Shown in pieces: positions 10,766-21,760 of a DNA stretch of 64,000 bases. The translations under genes and the position numbers were made by a program. A model generated the notes under the pieces. The model searched no databases, had not been told where the DNA came from, and was given only the letters and a program-made list of their open reading frames with translations. Numbering within the stretch: the stretch's first letter is position 1; each line of letters opens with the position of its first letter. Source of the stretch: Ornithodoros turicata (Eukaryota > Arthropoda > Arachnida > Ixodida > Argasidae); assembly GCF_037126465.1 (NCBI RefSeq), contig NC_088203.1:92008668-92072667 (forward strand). Reading direction: 5' to 3'.

Positions 10766-13700
10766 ACCCTATTGAAAAAACCCATATCGAATAAATACGG
10801 GTCCCATATATATGGCATTATTGAACATGGGGTTATGTGTCATATGGACATATGAGTTATATAGACCATACGGGGTCCTCATATGGCCCGTATGAGCCAT
10901 ACGAGAATCTCCATATCCAACAATCCCGTATAAATGTGTCCCATACAATTCTCATGTGACCCACAGACCCACATGATTGTGTGAGCCACAACGGAATTAT
11001 GAGACCGCTTATACGGGGCGCAGAGAGCATAAGGTTATGTACCACGTTGAAGAAGCCGCTGGTCGGGTAACGGTCGTATGACGATACGGAGTGAAGGTTA
11101 TACAGGGTTGACACATAGTGGGGAACCAAATCCACCTACACACAAAGCACCAAAGGGGAGGATACATCGTGAAAGCAGTACAGATCTTAGAAAAATGTAG
11201 GTATGATAAGCTGAGTATAATTACGCGAACATAGTGGCAAAAGAACCAGGAAACTTTTGTCTGTTATCCAGTTTATTTGGCTTGTTACATTCAAGGGCAC
11301 GGTTGTAAAAGCTTGCACTGCCATGAAGCAGACATTGGAGTTGCATGGGTGAAGTGCACACCCTACCTGTTTCGCAGGAAACACAACTCAGTAAAAATCT
11401 TTGCAATGACCTGTAGCTTAACTTACTTTGTTTTTTAAGATCTCAGCGACGTGTGTGTTCATTTCCTACGTCGGGAGTGCGATACCCCATTTGTCTTGTG
11501 CACAGAAACAAATCTGTCAAAAGCGTCTGAAATTCAAAGATTCCACATTTGTAACAGGCCAATGAAGCATCACATGTGACATCTTCACCCGATGTTAAGT
11601 GACGATATCGGTTAACGACTACGGCAACGACCGCACTGAGTTCAGCATAAGGTAACAGGACTCAAGAGGGGTAGCAATCACACTGAGTGCATAAAGTTAT
11701 AGGAACCCACACGCTAGGAATGTTACCAAGCAAACCGTGCATGAATCATGGCACAGCAGCCTCACAACTAACCTTCCATTCACGAAATCCAACAGAGAAA
11801 CATGTCCAGACATCACTAGCAAGGCACAAACACACAGTCAGAACAGTCCGAGCCACCAACGCCACCCCGAAACACCCAGAACAGGAACGACGACAACACG
11901 CGACCGCTCACCTCCGGTGCTCCAACGTCGACTGAGAGAGCTGTGGCGGATGCAGAGTGTGGCGTCGGGGGCGCCACTGTCGCGGCGCTCTTTGTGCTAT
12001 ATCAAGAGAACGGAAATCGGCGCGAGCACGACAACAATGCTATCGGAAAGAGGACGTTTTCCCCGTCAAAATGAGACCTCATTCACCTTCCTACGCCAAG
12101 AAACACCCAATATCGAAAAAAATGCCCCGCGCCCCATATATAAGGAAGCCGCCGTTGCCACGGGATCCTAACTAGTGAACGGAGAGAGATAAAAAGGTGT
12201 CGCAAGTTCCTACATCTTGCCCGCTTTGAGTACGTGTGCCCGTCACAGGGAGGTTTGGATCTGCCGTGGGGTTCGAACCCAAACACTGAGACAAATGTCG
12301 CGGAACAGGGATCGGCGTCAGGAATTTTCGGAATGACGCCCTAACAGCTGGGAATTGACGGGTGGTCCGAATTGGAAACTTGTGGTGCAGGGTACGGAGC
12401 ATGCACACACAAAATTTCGGGTAAATCGGGCGTTGGGTAAGCAAGTTACAGCACTGAACAGCGGGAAGCGTTTCGGGGCGTCGTCACCCAGACACGCCGG
12501 CGTCGAAAAACTACAAAGCCAATATCTTATCTTGGAGAACGAAACTTTGCTGGCCTATAGGACAAGCTCGATTGAAAAGAGCACGTCGAGACCTTCAAAA
12601 CTATGTTACACACGACTATGTAGCTGCAACTGGGGCGGTTTTAGGAAAATGCGGCCGCCCGTCACATGTATTGTGAGGAGTGCAAACACGGAAACCGGTA
12701 ACTGGAGAGCCGCTAAAGTTACAGAGCTGCGGTCAATTTTGTCACGTTTGGTACGTCATGTAGAGTAGGTTACAAAAAAATGAACATCGTCGGACGCGAG
12801 CTTCCTTCCTAAAAAGGACCCCAAAGTTTGCAAAAAGAGCGTCGCGAACGCGTCTTCACCCACAATTTCCGAAGCGCTAAAGACCGGACCGCGGTGTGAT
12901 TTGGCCGATCATAGAACTATTCGAGACCAATTTGGACGCAAATTTTGGCGTGAATCCGACAAACGCCGCGGGAGTGACGGCGCTCCGAATGTGTCGTATA
13001 TGTGCTGATGGAAGCCAAAAATTTTCACATTTGTCGGCTACCGTTAGGATTTCTCAGAAACTTTAGGCGTGCTCGTGAAGGGGGAGGAATGTGGAATCCT
13101 TCACAACAAATAGCGTCTTGATAGGACCATTTTATGCCTCTATATTAGACGCACTACCACATCAAGCGACACCACCGTCAGTCGAAAGAGACTCACTACT
13201 GCCATGAACCACTAGGGTCCCCAAGAGTCTTGAGCAGGCTATCCGTGTACTCCAGATAAATACCTGAAGAATCGATATTTTGAGTACGGGAACAGGTTAG
13301 AAAGCAGGACAAATCCTTGTTAGGGTATAACTAATTGTATTCTCAGCAAAAAGCGACATCATCCAACCTGACCTAACCTAGTCATGTGTGTCAACTCACG
13401 TGTCGTTCGGAGCGTGTATCCTATTTCTGCATCGTTTCCGTCCGTCCGTTACTATTTAGTCCCTAACACAGGAACGTAGCAGTGAGTTTATTTATCTGCA
13501 CATTCCTCCAGGGCAGTTACACACATTTGGTTCGCGCAATCCATTTTTATAAGGTAAGTGCGTGACGCAATTAAGTGGCCCATTTCAAAAACTAGTTTGG
13601 CATAATTGTACCCATAACTATGTGGCAGAATCAACGTTTCGAATTATGTGTCATGTGTGATTCCTGTCCCCCATACTATCCTAATGTGCATCATACGGCC

Positions 13701-13999
13701 CCATATGTGTACTATTGCTGTCACATACGACGTCGTATGGAACCCATATTGCTGCCACATCACTTCATACGGGTGAAAGATATGTGATATACGGCCCCAT
13801 ATCACTTCATACGAGGCCCACATAAGTATCATATTGACTCCATATGACTCCGTACGGTACCCATAAGAATGCCATATTGCCTACATATGACTTCATACGC
13901 GGTCCATATGTATTAATATAGGATCCATACGAATCTGTACGGGAACCATACAAACTGATATAGGAACCATATGAGTCTCATACGGGATTTTTCAATAGG
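10766..13999. mobile_element. 3.2-kb non-autonomous TIR element with sub-terminal repeat arrays
   Basis: The left end CCCTATTGAAAAAACCCATA is mirrored by the right end, which reads CCCTATTGAAAAATCCCGTA on the other strand. About 350 bp inside each end is filled with degenerate copies of a short CATATG/CATACG-type motif (for example CCATATGACTCCGTACGG near 13841 and CCCGTATGAGCCATACGA near 10885). The 2.5-kb interior has only short unconvincing frames. No target duplication was certain. Superfamily unknown. Confidence 0.65.
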
Positions 14000-14559
14000 G
14001 GAAGAATAGAAAAAAAAGGAAATTACTTCTATGTGGCAAGCTGCCACGACAACCCAGTTAGTGTAAAAAAGAGGCACTTGCCGTAAAGGTTTCGTCATTC
14101 CCGCCGTATGTAGTACGAGCAACAACGTCGTCAACACTCGATAGCGCCATCCAACTTCCTGCTCAGTGCGTTGTTTCTAACTTAGCGCTAATTCCGCGCA
14201 GTTAGTACCCTTGTCAGCTACCAGTTGAGCATCAGGATGCGCCGAACTATCAAAGGCCGAAAAATCGTAATGCTGAACTGTCAGAAGGCCCAAAATGGAA
14301 AGGCCAGAGAGACAGAAGACCTAGGGTGAACATCTCCGTGAATGACCACTGAATGGGATTGTTCTTTTCATAAGATTATGAAAACGTTTTGTGAATCTTG
14401 TATTAGAATTAGAATAATTGGAATACGTAGCATTTGGTGCTACTTGCAAGAGAGAGAGAGAGAGAGAAGAACAAAACAATCATCTACAGCATGTTTACTA
14501 CAAAAAGAAAGTGCCTGGTGGCTGAATGCGAGTGAATTACTTGTATCACCCACCGAATG
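14000..14559. other. Stretch with no recognised gene; may include a decayed LTR
   Basis: Contains an AG microsatellite near 14450-14467. The right edge reaches an LTR/primer-site boundary, so part of this stretch may be LTR sequence, but I cannot place the LTR start. Confidence 0.35.
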
Positions 14560-14612
14560 GAATGTAGCGGAGATTTTGTTTCTCTACATTTGGTGACCCG
14601 AATGTGATTTGA
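14560..14612 (+). repeat. LTR end plus primer-binding site of a decayed LTR retrotransposon
   Basis: TCTCTACA (LTR-like CA end) is followed by TT and then TGGTGACCCGAATGTGA. That is the primer site seen at 44353-44369 with two changes, and about three mismatches from the complement of a tRNA-Trp 3' end (from memory). No internal coding region follows. Confidence 0.5.
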
Positions 14613-15177
14613 GCAAGCAACCATCTGAATCGCTTGCTGTACAGAATAAACTTAAGCCCAGTTAATGACCATCGTTAATTTTCCCCTGCATAGGATCTCT
14701 GCCACAATATCTGTAGGATTTTTTTTTTTTGTTCGCCTGCAACTTTCTGTGCCGTTCTATTTCGAGGACTGTATAATGACCAAGCTTATCCCCTGACTCA
14801 CAGGAGCCCGTATATGATTTCTTCCAGAATTGCCATTACTTGTCCCTGGTCATTCACCTGGTTACTGACCCTACTTATCGAAAGGCCGGAGAATTAAGTT
14901 GCGTCTCGAGTCAGAGCTGATGATAGGGAACTTATTTTAGGAATGGCCTGGGTTGAAGCCGTTGTTGAAAATGGGATGAGAATGGGAAATGTCATCGGAT
15001 AGCTCATAATTTTTCATTTTAACCTATAGCCATTGTGTACAATAAACACAATAACACACAGTGGTACATATGTCTATATTCCTGGTTTTCCCCCTAAGTG
15101 ATCTAAAGTACATTATTAATGCTAAGTTCGGTCAAATAATTTAGTTGCTCTATTATTTCACAACAAGTCTATATCTA
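14613..15177. other. Stretch with no recognised gene
   Basis: Only short frames and a T run near 14720. Nothing supported. Confidence 0.35.
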
Positions 15178-15613
15178 GGGAGTGATTTTTTCGGGTGAAA
15201 TGCCTGTCTCAGATTCGGGGGATAAAACTCTGGCGCTATTTTTAGGTCTGTAATTCGAGGAGAACTCGGGCGATAATTGTGCCTTCGGGTGTTATCGGTT
15301 GTTTTGTTTCTCCTCTTGTCTATTAAGTCCTTTCCTAATATATATATTTTTTTTTTTTTTTGCGGGATCGTGATCTTCCAGCGGTAATCCCCGAAGGCAT
15401 AGACAGTGTTGACACCCATGGGTGTATTGCTGGGAACGTAAGTGACCCATTCTTACATGTGTTACACGTGACGACCTTTGTTCGTCTTCAGTGGAAACGT
15501 CACTTGAGGATTTCATAGTGACTGGAATTCGGGGAGAAATTGGTCGGAGGTCAGTTCAAGGGGGGGGGGGGATAACCGGGCGCAATCGGGTTTAACCCGA
15601 AAAAGTCACTCCC
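15178..15613. mobile_element. 436-bp MITE with TA target duplication
   Basis: Ends GGGAGTGATTTTTTCGGGT and ACCCGAAAAAGTCACTCCC are inverted repeats. TA lies just outside each end (15176-15177 and 15614-15615). The interior contains a G run near 15561 and a T run near 15348, and no coding signal. The TA target suggests a Tc1/mariner-like or ISL2EU-like source. Confidence 0.75.
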
Positions 15614-15622
15614 TATCTCTAT

Positions 15623-15653
15623 CATTTATTTATTTATTTATTTATTTATTATT
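15623..15653 (-). repeat. AAAT 3'-terminal array of the CR1/L2-like element
   Basis: Tandem TTTA units on the plus strand directly follow the 3' UTR. CR1/L2 elements end in short tandem repeats rather than poly(A). Confidence 0.75.
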
Positions 15654-15853
15654 CCAAAACCCAAGGGACCACAAAGGGTCATTACATGGGTAGACGATAA
15701 AGAAAAAACTAACAACAGCCTTTGCACACTATTAGTTTAAAAGGAGAACAAACAAGAATTATAACAATAATAACAATAGTAATTCAATGCAATAACGATG
15801 GTACACTGGACACAGTAGACCTAGGGAAGGAGGTCTATGTGACAACAGAGTTA

Positions 15854-18742
15854 TTAATGAAACAAATGGGAAAGTAAATGCCTGTGGAAGGTTAGGGGAT
15901 CTGCGATGTCAACAATGTTCTGTGGGAGTGAGTTCCACTCGGTTTCGGCGAGCGGTATGAAAGAGTGTCTGAGGGACTCGGTGCGAGAGATAGTACGTGA
16001 TACTTTCAGACTGTGATCGGTGCGATGAGAAATATACCGGGCCCGAATGATGTATAGCTGACTCAGGGATGTAGTGTAGAAGAATTTGTGGAATAAGCAG
16101 ATCCGAAGGTACTTCCTCCTTAATGTCAAAGAGGGAAGACCTAGATTAAGTTTCATTAAGGACACACTTGATTGAATGGAATAGTCCGATAGGATGAAGC
16201 GGACGCACCGGTTCTGGACTGACTCAACAAGTGTTTGCAAATATGACTGATGGGGATCCCATATCGAGGATGCATACTCCAACTGAGGTCGAACCAGAGT
16301 GTTATATGCAATTATTTTAACATTTGAGGGCGCTTGTCTTATGTTGCGTCGAAGGAAAGCAAGTGAGCAATTGGCCCTCTTACAGATGGCTAAGATATAG
16401 TCCTTCCATGAAAGGTTAGATGAAAAGGTAAGGCCCAGGTACTTGCATGATGTGGAAGGGAAAAGAGAATGATTGGATATAGAGTAGGTAACAGTTACAG
16501 GTTGTGCGGAACGGGTGAAACGAACAAATACGCACTTCGGCAAGCTGAGTTCCATTTGCCAGACTTTGCACCATTCACCAATTAAGTTAAGATCGCGTTG
16601 TAATATGACCTGGTCTGATATACTCGATATTGCTCGGTACACCACACAGTCGTCTGCGAAAAGCCGAATTTTTGAAGTGATGTTGGTGGGGAGGTCGTTA
16701 ATGTATATGAGGAATAATAACGGACCGAGAACGGTGCCCTGAGGGACACCCGACGTGACAGAACAGAAGGATGATAAGGTACCGTTAACTATCGTGGCTT
16801 GTTTACGGCGGGATAGGAACTGTTCGATCCAGGTTAAGAGAGATGGGGGAAGGTTTAAACGAGATAATTTATAAAGAAGACCCGTGTGAGATACCTTGTC
16901 GAACGCCTTTTTGAGGTCGAGGAAGAGAGCGTCTGTCTCCACCCTATTATCCAGGCCAGTTTGTAGGTCATGAACGAAGCTGGCAAGTTGGGTTTCACAA
17001 GAGTATTTCTTACGGAATCCGTGTTGGTGTTGATAAAAGAGAGAATGGGCTTCCAAGAAGGAAGAAAGATTTGAATAGATTATGTGTTCAAGAATTTTGG
17101 AAGGAACACTTGTCAGAGAAATGGGTCTGTAATTCAATGGTTCACTACGGTCCCCTCCTTTAAAAATTGGCACAACTCTCCCCAAGCGCCAGTCTAGAGG
17201 GACAATGCTGGACAAGAGCGATTGCGAAAAAATGACTGCCAGAAACTCGCTAGATATCCTTTTTGTACTTTTCAGTACTTTGGCGTTTATACCGTCAAAT
17301 CCACAAGCCGAAGATATTTTGAGACCGTCAATTATCTTAGCGATCCCGTTTGCTGAGATTGAGATTTCGTTCATTGGCGGTAGGATGATTTCTTGGACAG
17401 GACGATTTTCACGGATAAACAATAACAATTGACTCCAGATAAACACAGTTGCGAAGCTTTCATTAAATATTTCACTGATGGTATTCTCGGGAAGGCTGTT
17501 GCCTTCATCGTCACTTAACTGAATTGTTTGAGTGGTAGCCGGATTTAACACGTTCCAAAACTTCCGTGGATTTTGTGTCATCATTCTGGGTAAGGTGTCC
17601 GCGTAAAAGTCCTTTTTCGCTTTCTTAATCGCGAAGGAGCATAGCTTTGCACATGCGCGGTAAGCGGCCAGGCGATCAGGGTTCGGGTCGTGACGAATTC
17701 TGCGGAAAAGACGCTTCTTCTTGTTAATTAACCGCCTAGTTGATAGGTTGAACCACGGTGCTGATGGATTGTGTGATATAGTGATCGATGGTACATGAGC
17801 AGTCACCAGGCCATTCAATAGCTCCTTGAAGACTGACCAGCTCTCCTCCGCTGTTCGGTGCATAGATCGTTCAGTGAATTCCGTTAAACACGAGGCCAAT
17901 GTAGCGTTAATGACGTCAAAGTTTGCTTTGTTGTACAACTTAATTACTTTACATTTTTTCTTAGGTGGAGGGTGTTCAAACTGCATATCTGCACAAACAG
18001 TAAGATGGTCACTAAGAGGACACGGTGATGTAAATACGGAATCGAAAAGTTCTGGGTCAGTCGTCAGAATGAGATCCAGAGTATTGTTAGTTGTTGTGGT
18101 TATTCTCGTTGGAGATTGCACAACCTGGCTTAAACAAAAAGTGGAGCATAAGTCAAGAAAGTCACGCTCTTCGCGACAAGAAGAGCTCATGGATGACCAG
18201 TCGATACCCGGGTAGTTAAAGTCGCCAACCAGCACAATCTTGTCGTTGGGGTATCGCTGGGTGACCATGTCTAGAGCACTGTGCAAGAAGGAACTAAAAT
18301 TTACGAAGTTTGGTGGCCGATAGCAGACACCAATTAATAAACGTGAAAAGCAGCCCTGAACGCACACCCACAACAGTTCAAAATAAAGTGAAATGTTCAC
18401 GATATGAGAGTGCAAACAGTCTCTAACTGCGAGAAGGACACCCCCTCCTCGCCGGGAAATGCGATCGTTTCTGTAGAATACAAAGCCGGGAACATTCGGA
18501 AGGAGTTCATTATCCGTTACATCCGGGGTTAACCACGTTTCGCACAAAGCAATGATATTGCATTGAGATGACATGATTTCATCACACAAGCTATCTCGCT
18601 TTGGGATAAGGCTCCTGACGTTAGAAACTAGAAATGATAATTTTGTGCGTTCCCTGGAGCTTGTCGGGTAGAGATATCTTTGCACTTCCTTGACTTGGGA
18701 TAATGTCGGGTCGTACTTGTAGCATTTTTCATTGACAATCAA
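15854..18742 (-). CDS. CR1/L2-like ORF2: apurinic-type endonuclease plus reverse transcriptase
   Basis: About 960 aa with no internal stop. The N-terminal endonuclease has catalytic CETW (Glu), GDFN (Asp) and LSDH (Asp-His). The reverse transcriptase has RPISLTS, HGFRKKYS, the motif-A aspartate in FLDLKKAFD, motif B SGVPQGTVLGPLLF and FADD as motif C. A C-terminal connection domain ends in WNSLPQNIV. The protein nicks the target and copies element RNA by target-primed reverse transcription. The coordinates start at a TTG; the frame is open further upstream to the stop codon at 18775-18773, with no AUG between. It may therefore have been continuous with ORF1. Confidence 0.85.
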   Translation of the reverse strand: MIVNEKCYKYDPTLSQVKEVQRYLYPTSSRERTKLSFLVSNVRSLIPKRDSLCDEIMSSQCNIIALCETWLTPDVTDNELLPNVPGFVFYRNDRISRRGGGVLLAVRDCLHSHIVNISLYFELLWVCVQGCFSRLLIGVCYRPPNFVNFSSFLHSALDMVTQRYPNDKIVLVGDFNYPGIDWSSMSSSCREERDFLDLCSTFCLSQVVQSPTRITTTTNNTLDLILTTDPELFDSVFTSPCPLSDHLTVCADMQFEHPPPKKKCKVIKLYNKANFDVINATLASCLTEFTERSMHRTAEESWSVFKELLNGLVTAHVPSITISHNPSAPWFNLSTRRLINKKKRLFRRIRHDPNPDRLAAYRACAKLCSFAIKKAKKDFYADTLPRMMTQNPRKFWNVLNPATTQTIQLSDDEGNSLPENTISEIFNESFATVFIWSQLLLFIRENRPVQEIILPPMNEISISANGIAKIIDGLKISSACGFDGINAKVLKSTKRISSEFLAVIFSQSLLSSIVPLDWRLGRVVPIFKGGDRSEPLNYRPISLTSVPSKILEHIIYSNLSSFLEAHSLFYQHQHGFRKKYSCETQLASFVHDLQTGLDNRVETDALFLDLKKAFDKVSHTGLLYKLSRLNLPPSLLTWIEQFLSRRKQATIVNGTLSSFCSVTSGVPQGTVLGPLLFLIYINDLPTNITSKIRLFADDCVVYRAISSISDQVILQRDLNLIGEWCKVWQMELSLPKCVFVRFTRSAQPVTVTYSISNHSLFPSTSCKYLGLTFSSNLSWKDYILAICKRANCSLAFLRRNIRQAPSNVKIIAYNTLVRPQLEYASSIWDPHQSYLQTLVESVQNRCVRFILSDYSIQSSVSLMKLNLGLPSLTLRRKYLRICLFHKFFYTTSLSQLYIIRARYISHRTDHSLKVSRTISRTESLRHSFIPLAETEWNSLPQNIVDIADPLTFHRHLLSHLFH

Positions 18743-18772
18743 TTTATCATACAGTAGTTTGAAGGGGGCGTT

Positions 18773-19609
18773 TTAGGACCTAGAGAAGGCAAGTAGATAT
18801 TTCCTCGACGAGCGAACAGCTGCAGAGAAATCTTCAGAAACAGACGTGTTTGTTTCTCTGAAGCCGGAGCAATGTTTGAGGATTTCTTGCTTCGTTTTGT
18901 AGGAGGAGAACTTCACGATAATGGGACGCTTTTTTGATGGGTTAAATTGCCCAATGCGATGCGCACGCTCAATGTTGTTCGGCTCCAGCTGTATTGACAG
19001 GTGGGTGGAGCAGGCATCTATAACCAGTTGTTCAGAATCACGCCAGGATTCACCCGCGTTATCGTCGAATCCGTAGAATATCAGGTTATCCCGACGAGAC
19101 CTGTCCTCGAGATCGTTTACGCGAGATACGAGTGTTTCAAGTCTTGAATTTATACTAGAAGTTGTTCTTTGGAGGCTGTGAACCTCGTTAACAATTGGCT
19201 TCAGGGAAGTTAATTCTGATTCTATAGTGGTGACCTTTTCGGTCAGTGTTTTAATGGCGGTGTCAGTTACTTTCTGTGAACTTTGAAGGTTTTTCAGTTC
19301 ATTGAGCAGCATAGTCTGTCCTTCTTGAAGATTGCGAAGTGCCAGTAATATCTCGTTCTCACTGTCGACCCTCTTAGGAGGGCCAGGATTCGACTCAACG
19401 TCACCGGAACACATTAGCATTTGTTCTATCAAGTTAACACACTCGACAAAAGATAGACCAGTGATACACCTTATGTAAGCCACGCACTGTATAAGCGAAA
19501 GAAGGCAATGTGGGCACTGCAGCTCCAGAAAGCATCTGTCACTTGTTTTACGGGAGGATTCTAAAAGTGGCCTTCTCACCTGCGTGAACAGTAGGGAAGC
19601 ATTAATCAT
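18773..19609 (-). CDS. CR1/L2-like ORF1: 2A-like peptide, coiled coil, L1-ORF1p-like RNA-binding region
   Basis: 278 aa from an ATG at 19609. Residues about 26-66 are cysteine-rich and hydrophobic. A 2A-like motif GDVESNPGP lies at 69-77. A heptad-like coiled coil follows (about 83-155). An RRM-like segment (SRRDNLIFYGF to PIIVKFSSYKTKQEILKH) matches the ORF1p (transposase_22) plan. The frame ends at TAA after LLAFSRS. Beyond that stop, the same frame reads APFKLLYDKLIVNEKCYKYD, which looks like the missing C-terminal part of the ORF1p fold. The stop is therefore probably a mutation or a read-through site. ORF1p binds element RNA as a chaperone. Confidence 0.75.
   Translation of the reverse strand: MINASLLFTQVRRPLLESSRKTSDRCFLELQCPHCLLSLIQCVAYIRCITGLSFVECVNLIEQMLMCSGDVESNPGPPKRVDSENEILLALRNLQEGQTMLLNELKNLQSSQKVTDTAIKTLTEKVTTIESELTSLKPIVNEVHSLQRTTSSINSRLETLVSRVNDLEDRSRRDNLIFYGFDDNAGESWRDSEQLVIDACSTHLSIQLEPNNIERAHRIGQFNPSKKRPIIVKFSSYKTKQEILKHCSGFRETNTSVSEDFSAAVRSSRKYLLAFSRS
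19379..19405 (-). other. 2A-like ribosome-skipping motif
   Basis: The codons encode GDVESNPGP, matching the D(V/I)ExNPGP 2A consensus exactly. The expected break is between the final glycine and proline (19382/19381). The upstream residues NLIEQMLMCS supply the usual helical context. In known 2A-bearing non-LTR elements the motif sits near the ORF1 N-terminus, as here. Confidence 0.85.
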
Positions 19610-20890
19610 ACTTACTTTCTAGAGCTAAGTTTTTATCGTAACAGTTTTCGTATCTTGGGTTCCTTACGGCCGAATTCATGAACGAGCCTCGACTCGAAAC
19701 TTGACTCGAGCTGCTCCTCGAGGCCGGTTTTGCGCTTCATAAATCGACCTTGACTCGAAACGCTCCTCGAGTGGAGGAATTCCCTCGCCCATTCCTCGAA
19801 AATCTCGAGCTAGCATCGGTGCTACTTCGAGAACGCTCCTCAACTCGAGTTTGGTTGGTGCCATGACGGAAGACATGTCGTTCGCTGCGTTCATCGGGTG
19901 TTTTGTGCCACGATGGCCTTTAACTGGGCGCTGACAACAGTACCACTGAGCGACAACGTTCAATAAGGGGCCATCAAACTCCTTTTGACCATTTTGATGA
20001 CCACGAGTTCCTCATATGGTATACGGTACCGCTTCATGAAGACAATCGTACGAAGCCTTTTGGATACATTGCCGCTGGAGGAAAGTTTGTGCAATCGTGC
20101 GCTGCCGCTACCTCCTGTGCTACAGCTGCCCGTCGACATGTGATTTTATGGCGTTAGGACTTTTCGAACTGCCACAAGAGACATTGTGAATGTGAATGCG
20201 CGCGTGTGTGTGAATGTGTCAGTGTGTCGCGTTGTGGAAAAAATCCCACACCTTCTCGCAACCACACTTTTCAAGACAAGGTCTAATAAATTGTCCTTCT
20301 GTCGCACTATTTAGCACAAAGAAGGTATGTTTGAAGGATGTTGTCACGCAAAAAGTGGTGCAAAAAAAGAAACAGTGCATTGACTGAACATCTGATCTGC
20401 CTCCCCAATGCTTCTGTTTCTGCGTAATCTTTATACTGTATCAAGCTGGCCCAAACCCTGCTCCAGCTATCACCGAAACGGCTCTACAAATCTTTCATAC
20501 ATGTTTTTCTTTTTCTTTTTTGCAGTCAAAGACAAAGCGGCAAAGCGTGCATCTTTCGTCTCAAACGCTCGCGAGAGTTCTGTGGCTTCCCCCCCCCCCT
20601 TTTTTTAAGGGTATTTGGGAGATGTCCCAATAGTGTCACCCCAGGCCATAGTCATGTTTCTTTTTTTTTCTTTTTTTGTAGTTGTTGTTCCAATAGTGCT
20701 AATTCCGTTTGTTGGGTGGGATAGCAGGCTCCACCGTTTAGGCAGAGCGCGAATTAGGGCCATAAAAGTTCGTACGACATGCTCGCGGTGACTCCCCAAG
20801 AATGGTCTCCCAGATTCTTTGCTCGGGACGTTGTTGTAAAATCTTTTTTGTTTGTTTGATTGTTTATAGCTACCCTCGAGGCGTTGGTTA

Positions 20891-21100
20891 TGTTGTGCAG
20901 GAGCCGCAAGGCGGTAGAAGCAAACAGGGACGCAGACTCGGAGTCGAGGGGATCAGGCTCGTTTAATGAGACAGGCCAAGAACGAAAGTGAGCCGAGAAT
21001 AGAAAAACGAGATGGTATGTCTCGAGATCCGCGAGCACAAAACTAAAACGGCAAGTGCTGCCCCCTGGCAACGACACATTGCAACAAAATATGACCAACA
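20891..21100 (-). repeat. 3' LTR of the gag-only Copia element
   Basis: 210 bp, TG...CA ends, no difference found against 21847-22056. The open frame across it is incidental. Confidence 0.9.
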
Positions 21101-21109
21101 CTCCCCCTC
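21101..21109 (-). promoter_or_regulatory. Polypurine tract (plus-strand DNA primer)
   Basis: On the minus strand GAGGGGGAG directly precedes the 3' LTR. Confidence 0.75.
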
Positions 21110-21127
21110 AATGAGTCGTCGCTACCT

Positions 21128-21760
21128 TCAGCCCACACGCAAGAGTTCATGTAGGCCAAGACGTTCACAATGATGATGAGTTTTCTTGCCTGTTAGAGCC
21201 TTTGTCATGATCTCTTTAGTTGTGAGCGTGGCTTCGTCTTGCTCGAGTTTGAGAATGAGTGGTTCGTAAGCTTCTGGCAAACCCATTAGCATCACTAAGG
21301 CAACTTCTTTGTCCGTAAATGCGTAGCCTCCATTGGAGAGTTTTCTGTGCAAACCCATTAGCCTGCTCAAATACTCCTTCATCGGTTCTTCGCGCTTCTT
21401 CCTCACGTTGACGAAGTCCCGTAGAAGTTGCAGGATATGTAGTAGACCATACTTCGTATGGATCTCCCGCAGAATATCCCATGCGGCTTTGGCGGAGGTA
21501 CAGGCCCCGATATCGTCCAAGTAACTGTCCTCAACCACGAGGAAGAGGAATGTGAGGGCCTTGTTGTTGGTCCTCCTTTCGTCAGTAGTCATCTCAGCGT
21601 CTATGTAGCCGGGGTCCACTGCCTCCCAACAGCTCTTCTGCACCAGCGCTGCTTTTGCTCTAATCGCCCAAGCGTGGTAGTTTTCCGAAGTCAGTTTCGG
21701 TATCCTGAGAACGCTATCGTCTGAGAGCGCCATGTCTCTCCGCCGCTCTCCTGGTCCCAA
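21128..21760 (-). CDS. Copia Gag (UBN2/Retrotran_gag-like capsid protein)
   Basis: About 210 aa. The segment LRIPKLTSENYHAWAIRAKA is the DUF4219-like N-terminus of Copia Gag. It is followed by the UBN2 capsid region: AKAAWDILREIHTKYG, then RDFVNVRKKREEPMKEYLSR, then LMGLPEAYEPLILKLE. The usual CCHC knuckle and all Pol domains are missing. An internal methionine (MALSDDS) is the more typical Copia start. The frame ends 27 bases before the 3' LTR, so the whole element is essentially LTR-gag-LTR. The protein would form virus-like particles. Confidence 0.85.
   Translation of the reverse strand: MGPGERRRDMALSDDSVLRIPKLTSENYHAWAIRAKAALVQKSCWEAVDPGYIDAEMTTDERRTNNKALTFLFLVVEDSYLDDIGACTSAKAAWDILREIHTKYGLLHILQLLRDFVNVRKKREEPMKEYLSRLMGLHRKLSNGGYAFTDKEVALVMLMGLPEAYEPLILKLEQDEATLTTKEIMTKALTGKKTHHHCERLGLHELLRVG

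Larger units (their letters stand above)
15623..19660 (-). mobile_element. CR1/L2-like non-LTR retrotransposon, near full length
   Basis: Reading on the minus strand there is a 5' region, an ORF1 with a 2A-like motif, a long endonuclease/RT frame, a short 3' UTR and a terminal AAAT array (plus-strand 15623-15653). No RNase H domain is present, which fits CR1/L2-type elements rather than I elements. The 5' end lies between 19610 and 19667, next to another element. No target duplication was identified. Confidence 0.8.

Noticed and set aside
11737..12171. 144-aa plus-strand frame inside the 3.2-kb element as a transposase
   Set aside because: No DDE, zinc or helix-turn-helix pattern; composition looks random.
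12260..12285. GGGGTTCGAACCCA as a tRNA T-arm or SINE B box
   Set aside because: No matching A box, anticodon arm or acceptor stem could be drawn around it.
20754..21101. 115-aa minus-strand frame over the Copia LTR
   Set aside because: It is LTR sequence, repeated at 21824-22054; not a gene.
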